64,000 nt of DNA from Aphelocoma coerulescens (lineage: Eukaryota; Chordata; Aves; Passeriformes; Corvidae): positions 21,179,578-21,243,577 of the forward strand of contig NC_091014.1 in assembly GCF_041296385.1 (NCBI RefSeq). The letters run 5' to 3'. The position numbers were made by a program, and so were the translations under genes. The notes beneath the pieces are model-generated. The model ran no database searches and was not told where the DNA came from. It saw nothing but the letters and a program-made list of their open reading frames with translations. Of the stretch, positions 1 to 12,620 are shown piece after piece. How positions within the stretch are numbered: the first letter of the stretch is position 1; each line of letters starts with the position of its first letter.

Positions 1-3000
1 GGTTGAGAAGAGGGGGAAGGAGCAAAGCAGAAAGGAAGAAATGTGGCAAGTGGAGAGAAAAAAGCTTTTCACCTTTCAGCAGTGTTCAGTCTTTGATTCA
101 AGTTGTTCATATGATGAAACCATCCCCACAAGGATTGTGCCTGAGATGTCTTTACTTTCTGTCTGAGCTCATGATAAACATTTACATGAGATTTCCCCCC
201 CCATAGAATAGAGAACAGAATGGTTTTTATTGATCCAGAAAGTCAAGCTACAGACAGCATTAAAAAACTTTGTAGAAGAAGTTTAAAATCTGCACTGAGA
301 GTATCTTATTCTGTATTTTTTTTTTCTGGGCAGACATAATAGCTCTTTTCCAGTATTTTGTTGTGATTTTTGTCATTCTGAAAATAAAATACAGTCATTT
401 GGAGAAAATCAGGATATTGCAATGCGTAGGCAAAAGCTTTCCAGATGGAGAAAAAGTCATATCCTAACCCTTTTTGTCCCCAGTATTTCTTGGTCTAAGT
501 TATTTTGTTTTACCAAGGGTCTTTTTCCATAGCTGTAATCCATATATCTACGTATCTACGTATCTATGTATCTATATCTATCTATATGTACGTTAAGTAG
601 TAGAAGAAAGAATTACAAGCTTCTGTGAACACCTTACAGAAGAAAGCAGATGGTAGTTGTTTACTTGACAGAAGTGCATCCAAGACTGGAAATGCCACAC
701 CAGAGACATGGCAGGAACGTTGTTACTGTGAAACCTTCAGTTTGTGCACTGGGAGCAAATGATACTTAAGGTTGGGAAAGACCTCACAATATAGCTGCTG
801 GTTTTAAATAAAATTTAGCTGTGGGGAAGGAAGAGTGTTCTTGATCACAAGATCAGGGCAGCCTGTGCTCTAGAAAGTCTCTTTCTCCATCCTCTCACTC
901 TGGGACTTGTATTAAGACTTACAGGTGATTAATTTCTGAAGTGACTGAAAATCTTGATGTAAACAAGTCAGTAAAAATGGGAATACAAGAAGACTATTTA
1001 TATGAAAGGAGAATGCAGTAAGCTTGGGAAGCAATAGCATTTGTATCACATATAGCCTGATAATAACATTACCTTTGGGATAGTTACATGTATGAGTATT
1101 CCTTGACACCAGTAATTCAAATACTGCCTTGTAGCAATGTAATTATCCTGCTTTCTCTTTAAAGGCTGGCTGTGGTTTCAATTAATTTACATTCTAAAGA
1201 AATCTAATTTTTTTAATAATGAAAAAACGCCTTCTCCAGGTCTTAACAGGTCATTTTAGCAGATCTCTGCTAGGCCAATACTGACCTGGGAATTGTGGAC
1301 AAATGTGATTCTCCTAAAAAGAGCCAAACAGGTAATTTAAGTCCCTTGTCTGATCCACAGAAGCAGAGCAACTTTTTACAAGCAGCTATGCAGGTACTCA
1401 CACAGTCAGATAAGTTTTTTGGGAGGACAAAACATTCCAAACTGCCTGTATTCAGCTTTCTTTCAGGTGTTTGTTGTATTTCTGTGTTTGACTGGACCCT
1501 TGGAAAATGGTGGTGGGGAACAGCATCCTGCCATCAGCTGGTAACAAACTGTAAAAGCTGTTTAGGTTGGAGACAAGAGCTCTGCCTTCCGTTAGCAGGT
1601 TGCCGAACACCTAAACATCACTTATTGGCTTCTCCTCTCAAAAATGCCTACAGCTCCAGTAATGAGGATGTGAACAATCCAACTCTGCTGGTGTGGTTTT
1701 GGATGGTGTGCAGCCAAGAAGACCTGGGCAAGAAATGTGCTTTCTGAACTGATCAGGAAAATATGTTGACTACCTGGGTGGCTGTTCAGAGAAGACTGCA
1801 TTCTGGAAACAGAAGGGTCTGTGCAAAAAATGCAAATGTAAGATATGTGGAATGTGAATGTCCAGAGTGCAAAACTGCTATATGCAAACGCTGCAGATCT
1901 TTTTACCTAACTTGAACCATGCAGAAACTGATGTCCAGTCTGACCTAATACCTTATCATACCACTGTGAATCTCTGTGGAAACTCATCTGGACATGCCCT
2001 GTCCTCCCTCCCAGTTGTAGAGGGACCATGGGAAAGTAAATGCTGAAGAGAAACTTTTAGATAGCTGAAGTTAGGTGATACAAATTAGGACTACTTCCCA
2101 GGAGTCAAATTACTGCTGTTATGAAAAGCTTGGATTCTGATATTTCCCACAAATGCTGTAGCTCTTTCACAAAATTTCTTGGATGCATACAGAAAGGGTC
2201 CTTCGATTCCCAGGTTGCATCAAAATAATTTACATACTGGCTGCACAGGATGCTGAACTCTTTAGAAATCAGAGAAGAGCTAAAAAGCTTGGTTTCTTCT
2301 AAAGTAACATTTCCAGGTGTAAAAGTAAGGAATGTCCACTGAGACTTGATAACCTTAATTACCCAACAGTCTGAGCTCTTCTTACTGCAACCTCTCTGTT
2401 CCATTAACAAAGATTTTTCACGTTTGTGAAGGTGTCACAAGCATGATGTGGAATGAACTGTAATATATGATTTTGAATGGAGTCTTTCATTGCCTAGGAA
2501 CCTTTTAAATAGGCCTTCTGTGTCTACTTATGGCAATTGTAATGAAGCAGACACAATTTTACCCAAGTAAAATAAGAAAGTAAAATCTAGGCAAGAATTC
2601 TGTTCCTGAGTCTGAATTACATTTAGTGCTAACTCCCTGCAGACTCTATTTCCACTCTGTCAATAGCAAATGTGCTGTTTGCAGTATATGGCTGAACAAA
2701 TATATTTTCAAATGTCTCCTTGACTCCTTCACAATCTGTTGCATTCCATTGGTAGTACAGAAAGCTGCTCATCTGGGAGAAGTATGGAAGATGGGAACAA
2801 ACTTGACTTTATTCAACTGGAGGGGAAAAAAAAGAGGCTTGGGTTCTTTTTATTTATTCATGAATAAGTCAGATTAGGAAATCTAGTTTTGTAACTTTTT
2901 GCTCCAGGAATGGTGATAGCAACAATAATAAATATTAGCTTTTATGAGTAGAGAACTCTTTTTTGATTACTTACAACTACTTATTTGCATACACTGTTTG

Positions 3001-6000
3001 TTTGAATTCCACCCATGCCAGAAGTGCCTTTTAAAGCAAGCATATATGGTCTTTTTCAAGGTCTCAAGGCCTTGCAGCATTTAAAATTATATTCCACAAA
3101 TACATGCATTAAGTTTTACTTGGCATAATTGTAATAAGTCAAATGTTTACTCTGAAAATAGAAAGATTTAAAGTTGATAATAAGTAACTCATTGAAATTG
3201 ACAAGAACAATATGCAGTGCTTAGAAAAATGGAAAACACTTTTTGCTCAAGAACATTAAAATTTAAGAGACAGGGTTATGTTGGTTAATGCCAGGCGAGG
3301 ATGTGGCTAACTTTATTAATCCCATAAATGCAAAGACATGTTCACCTGGAATAAAAGCTGAGGACAGCGTGGGTGTGTCATTGATTGCAAAGTCAGTGTG
3401 TGCGCAGGCTTGGCCTCTGACACTGAGGTTAACTGGTATGGAAAAGGCTATGTCCATGCCATTAAACTCTCTCATCTGCCAAAATGGGGCAGCTCACACA
3501 GTTTGCCTCTTGGGAGTAGTATGTGAATGCCTGAATTATGGCCTAGAATTATGTGGAGGAGTATTTCTTGGCCCTGGCCAGCAGTTTAGTTTGTGTCTTG
3601 ACCTAGCCATGTCCTCTCATCTGAATGCTGCAAAACAGACTGTATGCTGCATGTTCTGCTGTGCCTCTCAGGAAGGAACAAGGAGGAAAAGGATCTGACT
3701 TGACCTTGCCCTGATACAGAGTTGCTCCTCAGGCTCCCTTCCGATGCTTGATACCATAATGGTCAAAGCTCCCTACCAGTTGCTTGGCCCCCACCCTCAG
3801 CAAGACGGTCTTTGGGGAAAACAGGAATAACAGAGTGAGTAAACTCCTGGGTCATGATAAAGACATTTGGTATCACCTCAGCTATTTCTCACACTTTTTG
3901 CTCCCTATGGTCCTTTGCCTGTTTGGCATTTCCTCCCCTTTCTTAAATTAGTTATTGCAGATAAGATAAAACATAAATGTTTTCTGGCCAGCAGAAGACA
4001 GTTTTCCTGTGCCGTATTTTGAACTTCTGCCCTAGACCACAAAAGCAACAGGTTTCCTCAGCATTTCATCTCAAAGAAAACACCAAACAATTTTTGCTGT
4101 GTATGAAGTGACTGTAAAAAAAGGAACCATGAAGTATGTACTTAGTTCATATGGGGTTTTTTTTGTACAGCTTATGTATAACAAAGTTTTAACTAGGAGA
4201 AAATAGTGCCTGATACAAGGTTTTGAGCAAATTTTGCTTATCCATTGATCTCAATACTACCAGCAATGGTTTACAAATACCTTACAGGACAGGAGAGGTC
4301 CTGAGACCATTTGAAGTAGCTTCCCATATGTCACAGGTGGTTAAGGATACCGTATATTGAAATGATAATTGTTTCTTTATGAACATATGTTTTGTTTTCC
4401 ACTGAAAGCCATGTTTGAGAAAGCATGTAGACTTAATCTGGAAACCCAAATGATGAAGAGTAAACCTTTTCATTTGGTAATTGGTTTCAATGTTTAATGA
4501 CCTGCTTTTTAAAACATGGTTCTATGGTTTGCCTACCTTACTGCCTCCCTTCCCTTGTTCCTCCCTTCATGCATCGTGTTTTTCCTCCTCTTCCCCCTTC
4601 TGTTTCCCTTCCTTCCTTTTCTATCTTTCACCACTCATTCTTGACAGGGTTTTCACTGCTGGAATTAAAAACTCAGTAGTGTCTTCCTTTAAAATGCTTA
4701 CCTAGCCTCTTTGATTATCATTTTGGTCAGCTGAAAGTGACCAGGCTTCTTATCTTTTCCACTCCAGCTCTCAAATAATTTAGTTGCTTTATTTTTTTCA
4801 GTTTGTCAACATTCTTTTTAAAAATAGGCTCCAACCCCACAGAGTATTTCAGTCTTTACTCAGCAGTACCTATACCACTTAATCAGTATATTAATCCTGT
4901 TCAACCTTCCCTTACCTGGGTTTTGTTGTTACAGTTTTGGTCTATCGTACCATCAGTCTTTTCTTGTATCCTTTCCCTTATTCAGTAAGTCTAGCCTTCC
5001 CTTGATCTTTCTAAAAAGGAAGAATATCCTTTGGCTATACCAATTTTTTGAATGGGTTACTCAGGTTAGCAGGCAGTCAGAGGGTTTTGTCTCCTCTGTC
5101 TTTTATTACTGTTTGCTGCTTTTTCAGTCTTTGCCCCTGCAATTGCAATTTCCTCCTTCATCACTTTTGAAAACAAAATCTGAGTAGTGAAACTTTTTTA
5201 CTGATGCTCCTCTATTGGCAATGATGTTTCCCAGAATTTTTAGATCAGTGTAATGTTGTATTAATTTAACAGATCTGTAGAAGTCAAAGGTAATTGTGGA
5301 GCTACAACACACTTAATGAAAGTTGTAACGTAATTTTAGAAGTAATTCAAGTATTTGCCAAGAGCTATTTCCCTAAAACCATGTTGACAAGAGTTTCCTC
5401 CATTCCTGTCCTTTAAATCTTTTTAAAGTTGAACTGATGAAAAATGATATTTACTGATTTCAGAAGGAAGGTAAGAGAGAGAAGTTCACAGAAGGAGGTA
5501 AGTGGATGCTCTTGGTACAGGAATGAGTACAAATGGCACTGATGGTTTAGAACAGAGAAATATAGCAATACTTTTTTAACAAACTGTATTCTGGTTCTTT
5601 TTGCTAATTGCAAAAAATATTTATAGGAGATGAAGGCACAGTGATGAGAGTTTTTTGTTTCAATCTCCAAAATAGAACAAGAAAGCAGAGTCAAGCCATT
5701 ATCCAAAATTGTTCCTACAAGCAGAGAAAGGGTTAAAGAAAAAAAGATGAGATTAGCAAACCCCAACATTCTCATTACTATCCCCCAAAGGCTGTGTTTG
5801 ATAAATTATACAAATGTGCAATTGGGAATTAATGAACAAAATTTTATGTGCTGCATGCTGGGTCTAATAATGAAAGCATGGGTGGCTGGGCCTATCTGCA
5901 TTTGTGGGGCTGTAAATATCAATGATGGGAAAGCAGATGGACTGAAAGGAGCAAGCTTTATGGTGCTGCCACATTCCCACCTTAAGGGTTGTGGAATCCA

Positions 6001-6603
6001 CAGTGACAACCCTGTACCCTCAGAAGCCCAGAGGTGTCACCTGCTCAGGCAGCCAGAATCTGGCTAGATCACATCCACCGTGTCATTCCTGAATATCCCT
6101 TTTTTCAACTTCCTTGTCTTCTTTTTTCTCTTTTCTTTTCTGGTTGTTTATGTCTGTAATGGAAGTCTGGTTCAGCTAACTAAGCTTGAATCCTTTCCAA
6201 TGTTATTTTAACTTTTTGGCCAAAAAGGCAAGTAAAAGAAGAACTTTAAACAGCCTGATGCTTGTATACATCTCTGTCTGATAAGGCTATGCGTGCATCT
6301 GTCATTCTTCAGCAGAGAGTTGCACCAGAAACAGAGGCAGCATTTGTTGTCTCTTGCTTTTATGTGACTCTCTCTAGCTTGTGTTCAGGAAAGCCAGATT
6401 GGACTCCCAACAGGAAAAAAAAGCAAGATGCCTCCCAGATCATCTCTTAAGTTTTTCTCCCCTTTCCACTTCCCCTTTCCTCCATACACAGACAGGTACA
6501 TTCAGTACCTTCATACTCTGGACCAGTTAATACTCAGGAAAAGAACATCGCTTACTTTTATTGAGCTCTCTGGCATGTTACTTGGGAGGCTGAAATACTT
6601 TTT
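1..6603. other. Non-coding region with no recognised gene
   Basis: AT-rich sequence. The longest open frame (1295-1747, 150 codons) has no recognisable domain, codon structure or splice context. A pyrimidine-rich tract runs from about 4530 to 4630. I see no exon of the neighbours known near mammalian PLXNB2 (for example the p38 kinase genes MAPK11/MAPK12). Confidence 0.6.
541..592. repeat. Tetranucleotide microsatellite (TATC/TACG-like)
   Basis: Tandem, partly degenerate copies of TATC with interspersed TACG and TATG steps. It is a typical vertebrate short tandem repeat. Confidence 0.8.
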
Positions 6604-6835
6604 CATAGATCACAGACTCATGGAATGGTTTGGGTTGCAAGGGACCTTTGAAGATTGTTCAGTCCAGCCTCCCCTGCCATGGGCAGTGACATTTTTTCCT
6701 AGATCAGGTTGCTTAGGGCTCAATCCAGCCTGGCCTTGAACACTTGTGATGGGGCATCCACAGCCTCTGTACGTAGCCTTTTCCAGTGTACACACTGGTC
6801 CACTTACTGTAAAAAATCAGTTTCACTTAGAAATC
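6604..6835 (-). mobile_element. CR1 LINE, 3' end fragment
   Basis: It begins with a degraded copy of the CR1 tail read in antisense (catagatcacagactcatgg), followed by aatggtttgggttgcaagg, cccctgccatgggcag and gcctggccttgaacac, all landmarks of the avian CR1 3' region. The element therefore points to the minus strand, with its 3' end at the left. The right edge is approximate. No coding capacity remains. Confidence 0.9.
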
Positions 6836-7289
6836 TATCAAGTTCTATTTTCCTTCACAACAGACCTGTCTAATGTAGGACTTTTTGGCCTCTAAAATGC
6901 TCCAGTTACCCCTTCAGCTGAGTACTATAGCATGCATCTCTCTCAGATCCAGATAATATTTTTTGTCTCATGTGCACTAAGCTGGAGAATTTGGCAGGAG
7001 AAGTACACATCTGCACAAAACAAATTTAAAAACCATGGAAATGTGAGGAAGTTCCTTTCTGAGTGGGATTTTTCTGATGGGCCTCTGGTTCTGTGACATC
7101 ACAGTCAAGGAAAAAGTGCAGCAAGGCTTAAAATGATCTGCTAGGAAGTGATGCTATGATGATTTTTTGCCTTTTCTTTCATACCCCCTTTATACCTTTC
7201 TACAACTTCTGCATTCTTAGTGCTTTTTGCCTACATTCTTGGACTTGTCTGTCAAGCTAAGAGACTAAACATTTTAGAGGCTTCATAGT

Positions 7290-7600
7290 TAGGGATCAGT
7301 GTGCCCCAGACCCCAAGGTCCTCTCCAGAACACATTCTGTAAACTAAGATAGAACCATCCAGGGGAAGGCTCCCTGGGGAGAGGGGCTCACTCGAGCCTC
7401 TCACTGGGGAATCTTTGATAGATATGCTAATTAGTAGGACCTATAATGTAATTCCAGATCTATTGTGTGTGTGCATTGTGGTGTGCATTGGGGTGCATTC
7501 GACCTAGACGTAGTGCACCTAAGGATCCTTAAAATAAATTCAAATGTAAAATCCATTTTTCCCTTCTAACCGTGTTTGACTCTTGATTTTAAGACCAGGA
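7290..7600 (+). mobile_element. LTR-like relic (candidate 3' part of a solo LTR)
   Basis: The block has a GGGGCTCACTCGAGCC stretch, a GT/GCATT-rich R-like segment (7465-7500), CpG-bearing sequence around 7500-7530 and an AAAATAAAT polyadenylation-like signal near 7532. This resembles the U3-R-U5 of avian ERVK-type LTRs as I remember them. Edges are uncertain and no coding sequence is present. Confidence 0.4.
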
Positions 7601-9500
7601 AAAGGCATCAGAAGGGCTTTCCTTCTCCACTCCAGTCTGGTCACATCCTTCTCTAAAAAAGAGCAGCAGACACCACCACTGTAAGAACCACCTATTGGAA
7701 TCAATAAGGATCATCACACAGCTCCCTCAGGGGTATCATTATGGTTCACTGCACCAGAAAACTCATTCTCAATCCTCTTGTACTGCCAGGCAATTTTCGT
7801 TCTCTTTGGCTGTTCTCTAATGCAAAGCATTAGAGAGTTGCCTGCCAACCTTGAAGGTACCTGAGTCTGGAGGCAAACAATGAAAGTGCTTCTGGGCATA
7901 TCCACCCTGTACAGTAGCACATGTATGTCAGGCTACACTTTATTTCACAGTCTATTGCCACAGCAAGCCCAGAACTGAAAGTGGCATAACTAGCTCAGAG
8001 GGAATGAGTAGTGCCAAGAAGTAGGACAGGGTGGCTTGGGCATGGTGCACGTTCAAACTAATGTCCCCTAATAATTCCCCTCTGTAGAGACATCTGGTTG
8101 TACTCAAATGAGTAACCTGCCTTTCAGATCCTAGATGACACAGGTGCTCATCCTAGGGGTCCTGTGTAACTATTCAGAGTAATAGATGACTGAAGAACTA
8201 TTTTACCAGACCTCAGAGAAAGATGTTAAAAAGAGTTGCAGTAAAACTTAAAACAATATCCGTTTGTTAAAGAAGACCCAGCATATATATTACCTGTCTT
8301 CAAATTTCTGCTAGAGAGATTTAGAAGCTCTTTGAAAGACATCAGAAATCCACTAGGGCCAAATAATCTTGCATCTCTTCTGTGCAGGGCATGAAAATAG
8401 GCAATGTATGGAAGCTAACTCCCAAGTTCAGGTTCTTGGTAAAGCTCATCCTTTAAATTTAATTGGTGCCCTAGGGGAACATGAAGGCCAGAGTCAACTC
8501 TGAGGACTGAAGTAACCAGCTTTTGGAGTTGACCTCCCTAACAATGTGTGAAACCACTACTGTGATTTCAAAGTCTCATTAAGTATTAAATATAGGGCAA
8601 GCCAGAAGTGGTTTTGCAGTAAATAAAAATGTTCATCCATTTAAATAATCAGACTGTAGTCTCATTACAGCTGTATTGCATGAAGCATTATTTGTAGAGA
8701 AGACTTCTTAATCATCCACTTCAGTCAAATTTATAGGGAATCCAGCTTTAGTAAGTGAGTTAATTTCAAAGAATAACATGTTTGGTTTTGGATTATTCTT
8801 TCACAGCTGAAAAGAAAATCAAAGTGTTTTGAAAATTACTCTGAAAGAACAGAAAATTATAAACAACATAGAGTGAATGACTAGTAACTGCCCATTTGCA
8901 AAACAGAGGAAAACAAAATTTGCAAAACATAGCCTGCCTCCAAATAAGAGAAACTGATGTAGGTATACAGCCCTCTGCCCCTCCCATCTCATAGGAATCA
9001 GATACCAAAAACTTTAGGGAACAAAACCTCCAACTTTCAGACCTTCCAGATGGAGAATTTTAGCCAAAAATCCTTTTACCCAAGAGACAGTGCTGACATT
9101 GCTAATGAGAGATGGCAAATATCCTTTTAACTCTCTCTCTGTGATCTTCTGTGTTGCTGTAAACATTATAGCTAATAATAGAGAAAATTAGGCCTTTGAA
9201 ACTGTTACTGACTGGGGGGAGGGGTTTGGGTGAATGATGTAGCATGTTAGTAACAGATATTTTTGCTGTAATATGTAAAGATCTGCAGACTTAAAAAGAG
9301 ACCTTTTTATTTTCTAAACAGTTCAGGCCAGGGAGTGCCATCCAAACAAAACAGTGTTTTTCTTCTGGCCACAGGCTCATCTGGGAGTTCATGAAATGGG
9401 TGTTGGCCTATGCCTAATGCCTGTTGCCTTTCTCTCATGCCACGCCATGAAGAGCCTGGCTCTGTGCTTCTGATGACTTCTTGTTACATGCTGGGACTGT

Positions 9501-9705
9501 CTGAAGGCTGAGCAAGCCCATGTCCCTCAGACTCCCCTCTCAGGGTCAGTGCTCCAGCACGCAGCTGGCACCATGGCCCTACGCTGAGTGTGTTCCAGTT
9601 GATAGGTATCTTCCTTGTACTGACTGGGACAAACAGACCAGGCACAGTACTTGAGGTGAGGTCCAACAGCTTCTGAGCAGAGAGAGGTAATGCCATTCTG
9701 AAGTT
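9501..9705 (-). mobile_element. CR1 LINE fragment (end of ORF2 / 3' region)
   Basis: It contains antisense CR1 landmarks: ctgagcaagcccatgtccctcag, gtgctccag, cttgtactgactggga, and cacagtacttgaggtgaggtc followed by gagcagagagaggtaatgcc. This lies 5' of the CR1 part present in the other copies of the window. It is broken and non-coding. Confidence 0.8.
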
Positions 9706-12239
9706 CTTTCCAATATGAATTTTTACACAATCCAATGAAATGATTGGCTAGTAGGTCCTAAAGGTATAAGGTAATAAGGCTGCAGGAGGTAAATAGACTT
9801 TATGAGAGTGTAGGTGGGCTGTGTAGGGTGATTGGGTGGGTGAAGATGAAAAGATGAAGGGTGTCAAAGGAGAGAAGCTGTTGTTGAGGCAACAAGGGAG
9901 AAGCCAAAATAAATAATGGTAGAACAACTCATCTCCAGAAGTTCAGTTAAAGGGTCCAAGGTTTTACTAGAAATCATGGAAATCTACAAATGGAGCCGAT
10001 GAAGTGATTAACCTTGGAAGAAAATTCCTGAAACAGAGCCTGGTGGTTTTAGGGTATAAGATAGTGTAAGAACTTGTGATCTCTTTTCTATCATTATTGC
10101 TAAATTGCTCATTAAAACATTGACAAGAAGAAATGGATGCAAGAATGCCTGTAGGCTTCTTTGCTTCTGGGCATTCTATAGTGTAGCAGTACATGGCAAA
10201 AGCTTTTCTTTTCTTGGGTGAGAAGGGAACATGAGATTGCGAAGGGGAGAGCAACAAGTGAAACCATTCTGCTCCTCTGAGCTGGAGATCAAGCTTGTCA
10301 CATCAGACTGCATCCTAAGACTCAGGATATTTTGTGTTTTCCTAAAGCTCCAGTTTCTAGAACTGAGAAGTGAGCCCTTAGGATTTAAATGAACACCTAG
10401 AAAAAATAGAGGCCATTTCAAGGTTTAGGGCCTAGAGAGCAAACACTGCCAAACCCTTTGTTTCATAGTTTTCTCTTTTTTATTCCTTGCTCCTGGAGTA
10501 TTTGGTCAAACTGGCCACCATAACTGCATCTCTACCTCCTGGGACACTAATGATGGAATACATGGTTGGGACAAACCTGTGGTCCTCATGAGTCCTGTTG
10601 TTTCCTGGTTTTAAGCTCTCTTTTTACCTGGTGACAGTGAGGAGCTGTGAATACACATTTGTGCATTACTCTTCTAGGAGTTTATCCTTGAGGAGAGAAG
10701 ATGAGAAATGTGACATGTCCCAGCTCTGAAGGGTTGTTAGTGCAGAAACCTCCATGTACTGATTTCAATGACGAATGTGTTCAACTTGAGTTATACAAAA
10801 TCTGCTTTAAAAATTCATATTTCCTTTCTCCTCCTGCTCATGGTGGCTCAGTGTGCTCTTTGAAAAATGACTCACTTCTCTCCAAGACCACTTGATATTC
10901 AAACAGCTAAACTACTGCTTTTAACCAGTGGTTTATTGTAAGATTCTCCCTGGCCTTGCCAGCTCTTTTGGGCAAACACATTTTCTGCCTTGCCTTGCAG
11001 GTGCATTTATGTGTCCCATCAAAGAGCCCAAGCAAAAGGTTTTGAGACAATTCCTGTCAAGAAGCAGAGGTAAACTTTAGGTTGACATCAAAGTCAGGCC
11101 AGGAAGTGAAAGCCCTGGTGTGCAGAGGATGACATGTCCTGGGCCAGCCCAGGCATGGTGCCGCTGTCTCTTCATGCCCTGTGTGCAGCAAAACCACCCA
11201 GCTGAAGAAAAGTCATGCTGATACAGTACAGCTGATGGCACTGGAGGGGCTGGGTATTTTGGCTCCTTTGGGTTATATTGTTTTAAATAGATGCTTAGAC
11301 AAATTTTGTATTCTAAACAATGACAGCTGGAGACAAAAAGCTGTTGTATTTCTGAGAGCTAGTGTGAAAAAGCTGTGATCACACAAAGAAAATTTTATAC
11401 CTTGTTACTCCCCAGAACAGTTAGGAGTGGACAAGGTTTATGTTGATCACAAATATTCATAGATTTTGCTCTCTTTCCTGCAATACCACTATCTACATTT
11501 GCTTCTGGAAAATATTCTAGATGCGTGGCAGGGAGGTTAAATTTTAACTAGCTCTTTCTTTCATGATATAGCTGTTCTCTTTCTCATTTATGTCTTGAAT
11601 AAGTGTTGATAAATGTTCACATTTGCAGTAAAATTCAGAGGCAAAGACAGTTTCATCTTGGTTTTGCAGTGACCATATAAGAGCAGAGACTATTAATATT
11701 GATCATCACAATTCAAAGCAGAGAACAAAATGCAGGGATGTTAAAGCTGTGGGCAATTGTCATAATTTACTGTTATGGAGAAAACTTTATGGTTAGCTGC
11801 CTGGATTAAAAATCCCTAAGAGTTTTCCACAGGAAAGTTTTATTAAAGGCATGTGGTGTAGTTAAATGTAGTTATACAACACTCCCTCCTCACATATATA
11901 GTTACATGTATATTTATGTATCGGTAAAACGAAATTTCCTTGCTCCTGTTAAATGACATTTTAGATAATTTGAAAAAGGAAAAATTTTTAAAATACCATA
12001 TAATTCTTTGTATCACTTATGTTGCTTTTTAATAATATCTTCTGTTTCCTTCAGCTCAACCAAATGCTTTCTCCTCCAAAAAATCCCCCAAACCAAATCC
12101 AGAAGGACCAGTCTGCTTCATTCATTCATTCCTGTCATCATGTCTGCACAGAAACATTTATCCAATCATAATCAGTTTTGCACCACGGCAATAGTTAACT
12201 CAACTTGAGAAAACCAGTTTAATGCTCTCAAATACCAGT

Positions 12240-12620
12240 TTGCTGCTGTGAGCTGGGGTGAGGCTGCCCTTGCTGCCTGGGTATCTCTATTTGGTTCACT
12301 CAGCTGGTCTGTGAGGCACGCACTGTCCCGGGAGAGGGAGCACGTTTCCCCCCTACCACGTCCGGGAGTGTGGCAGTTCTCAGTCTGGACTGTGGTGTGT
12401 GGTGATGAGTTTTGTGAGGGCAATGCAAGCTGGAGGTGACACCAGCCCAGTGAGCCTGAACCCTGTAATTGGTCTGGGAGAGGGGCACAGTGCAGTTCTT
12501 TGCTGTCTTCCTGAGGTGGTACTGTGTGTCCTGCAGGGCTTTGGTCATAGCTGGGGCATGCACAGAACCCCTGTTTGTGAGGATCCAAGATCTGTTTATG
12601 CATCACTCTCTGCTTGGTGA
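12240..12620. other. GC-rich patch with overlapping open frames on both strands
   Basis: It is open for 144 codons on the minus strand (12172-12606) and in two shorter plus-strand frames. The openness fits its base composition (few A/T stops) better than coding. The translations match no family I know. Confidence 0.4.

Noticed and set aside
1295..1747. 150-codon open frame on the plus strand
   Set aside because: No domain, no signal peptide, no splice or promoter context, and a composition like translated non-coding DNA.
12172..12606. 144-codon minus-strand frame as a gene
   Set aside because: Several frames are open on both strands, as expected from GC-rich sequence, and there is no family match.
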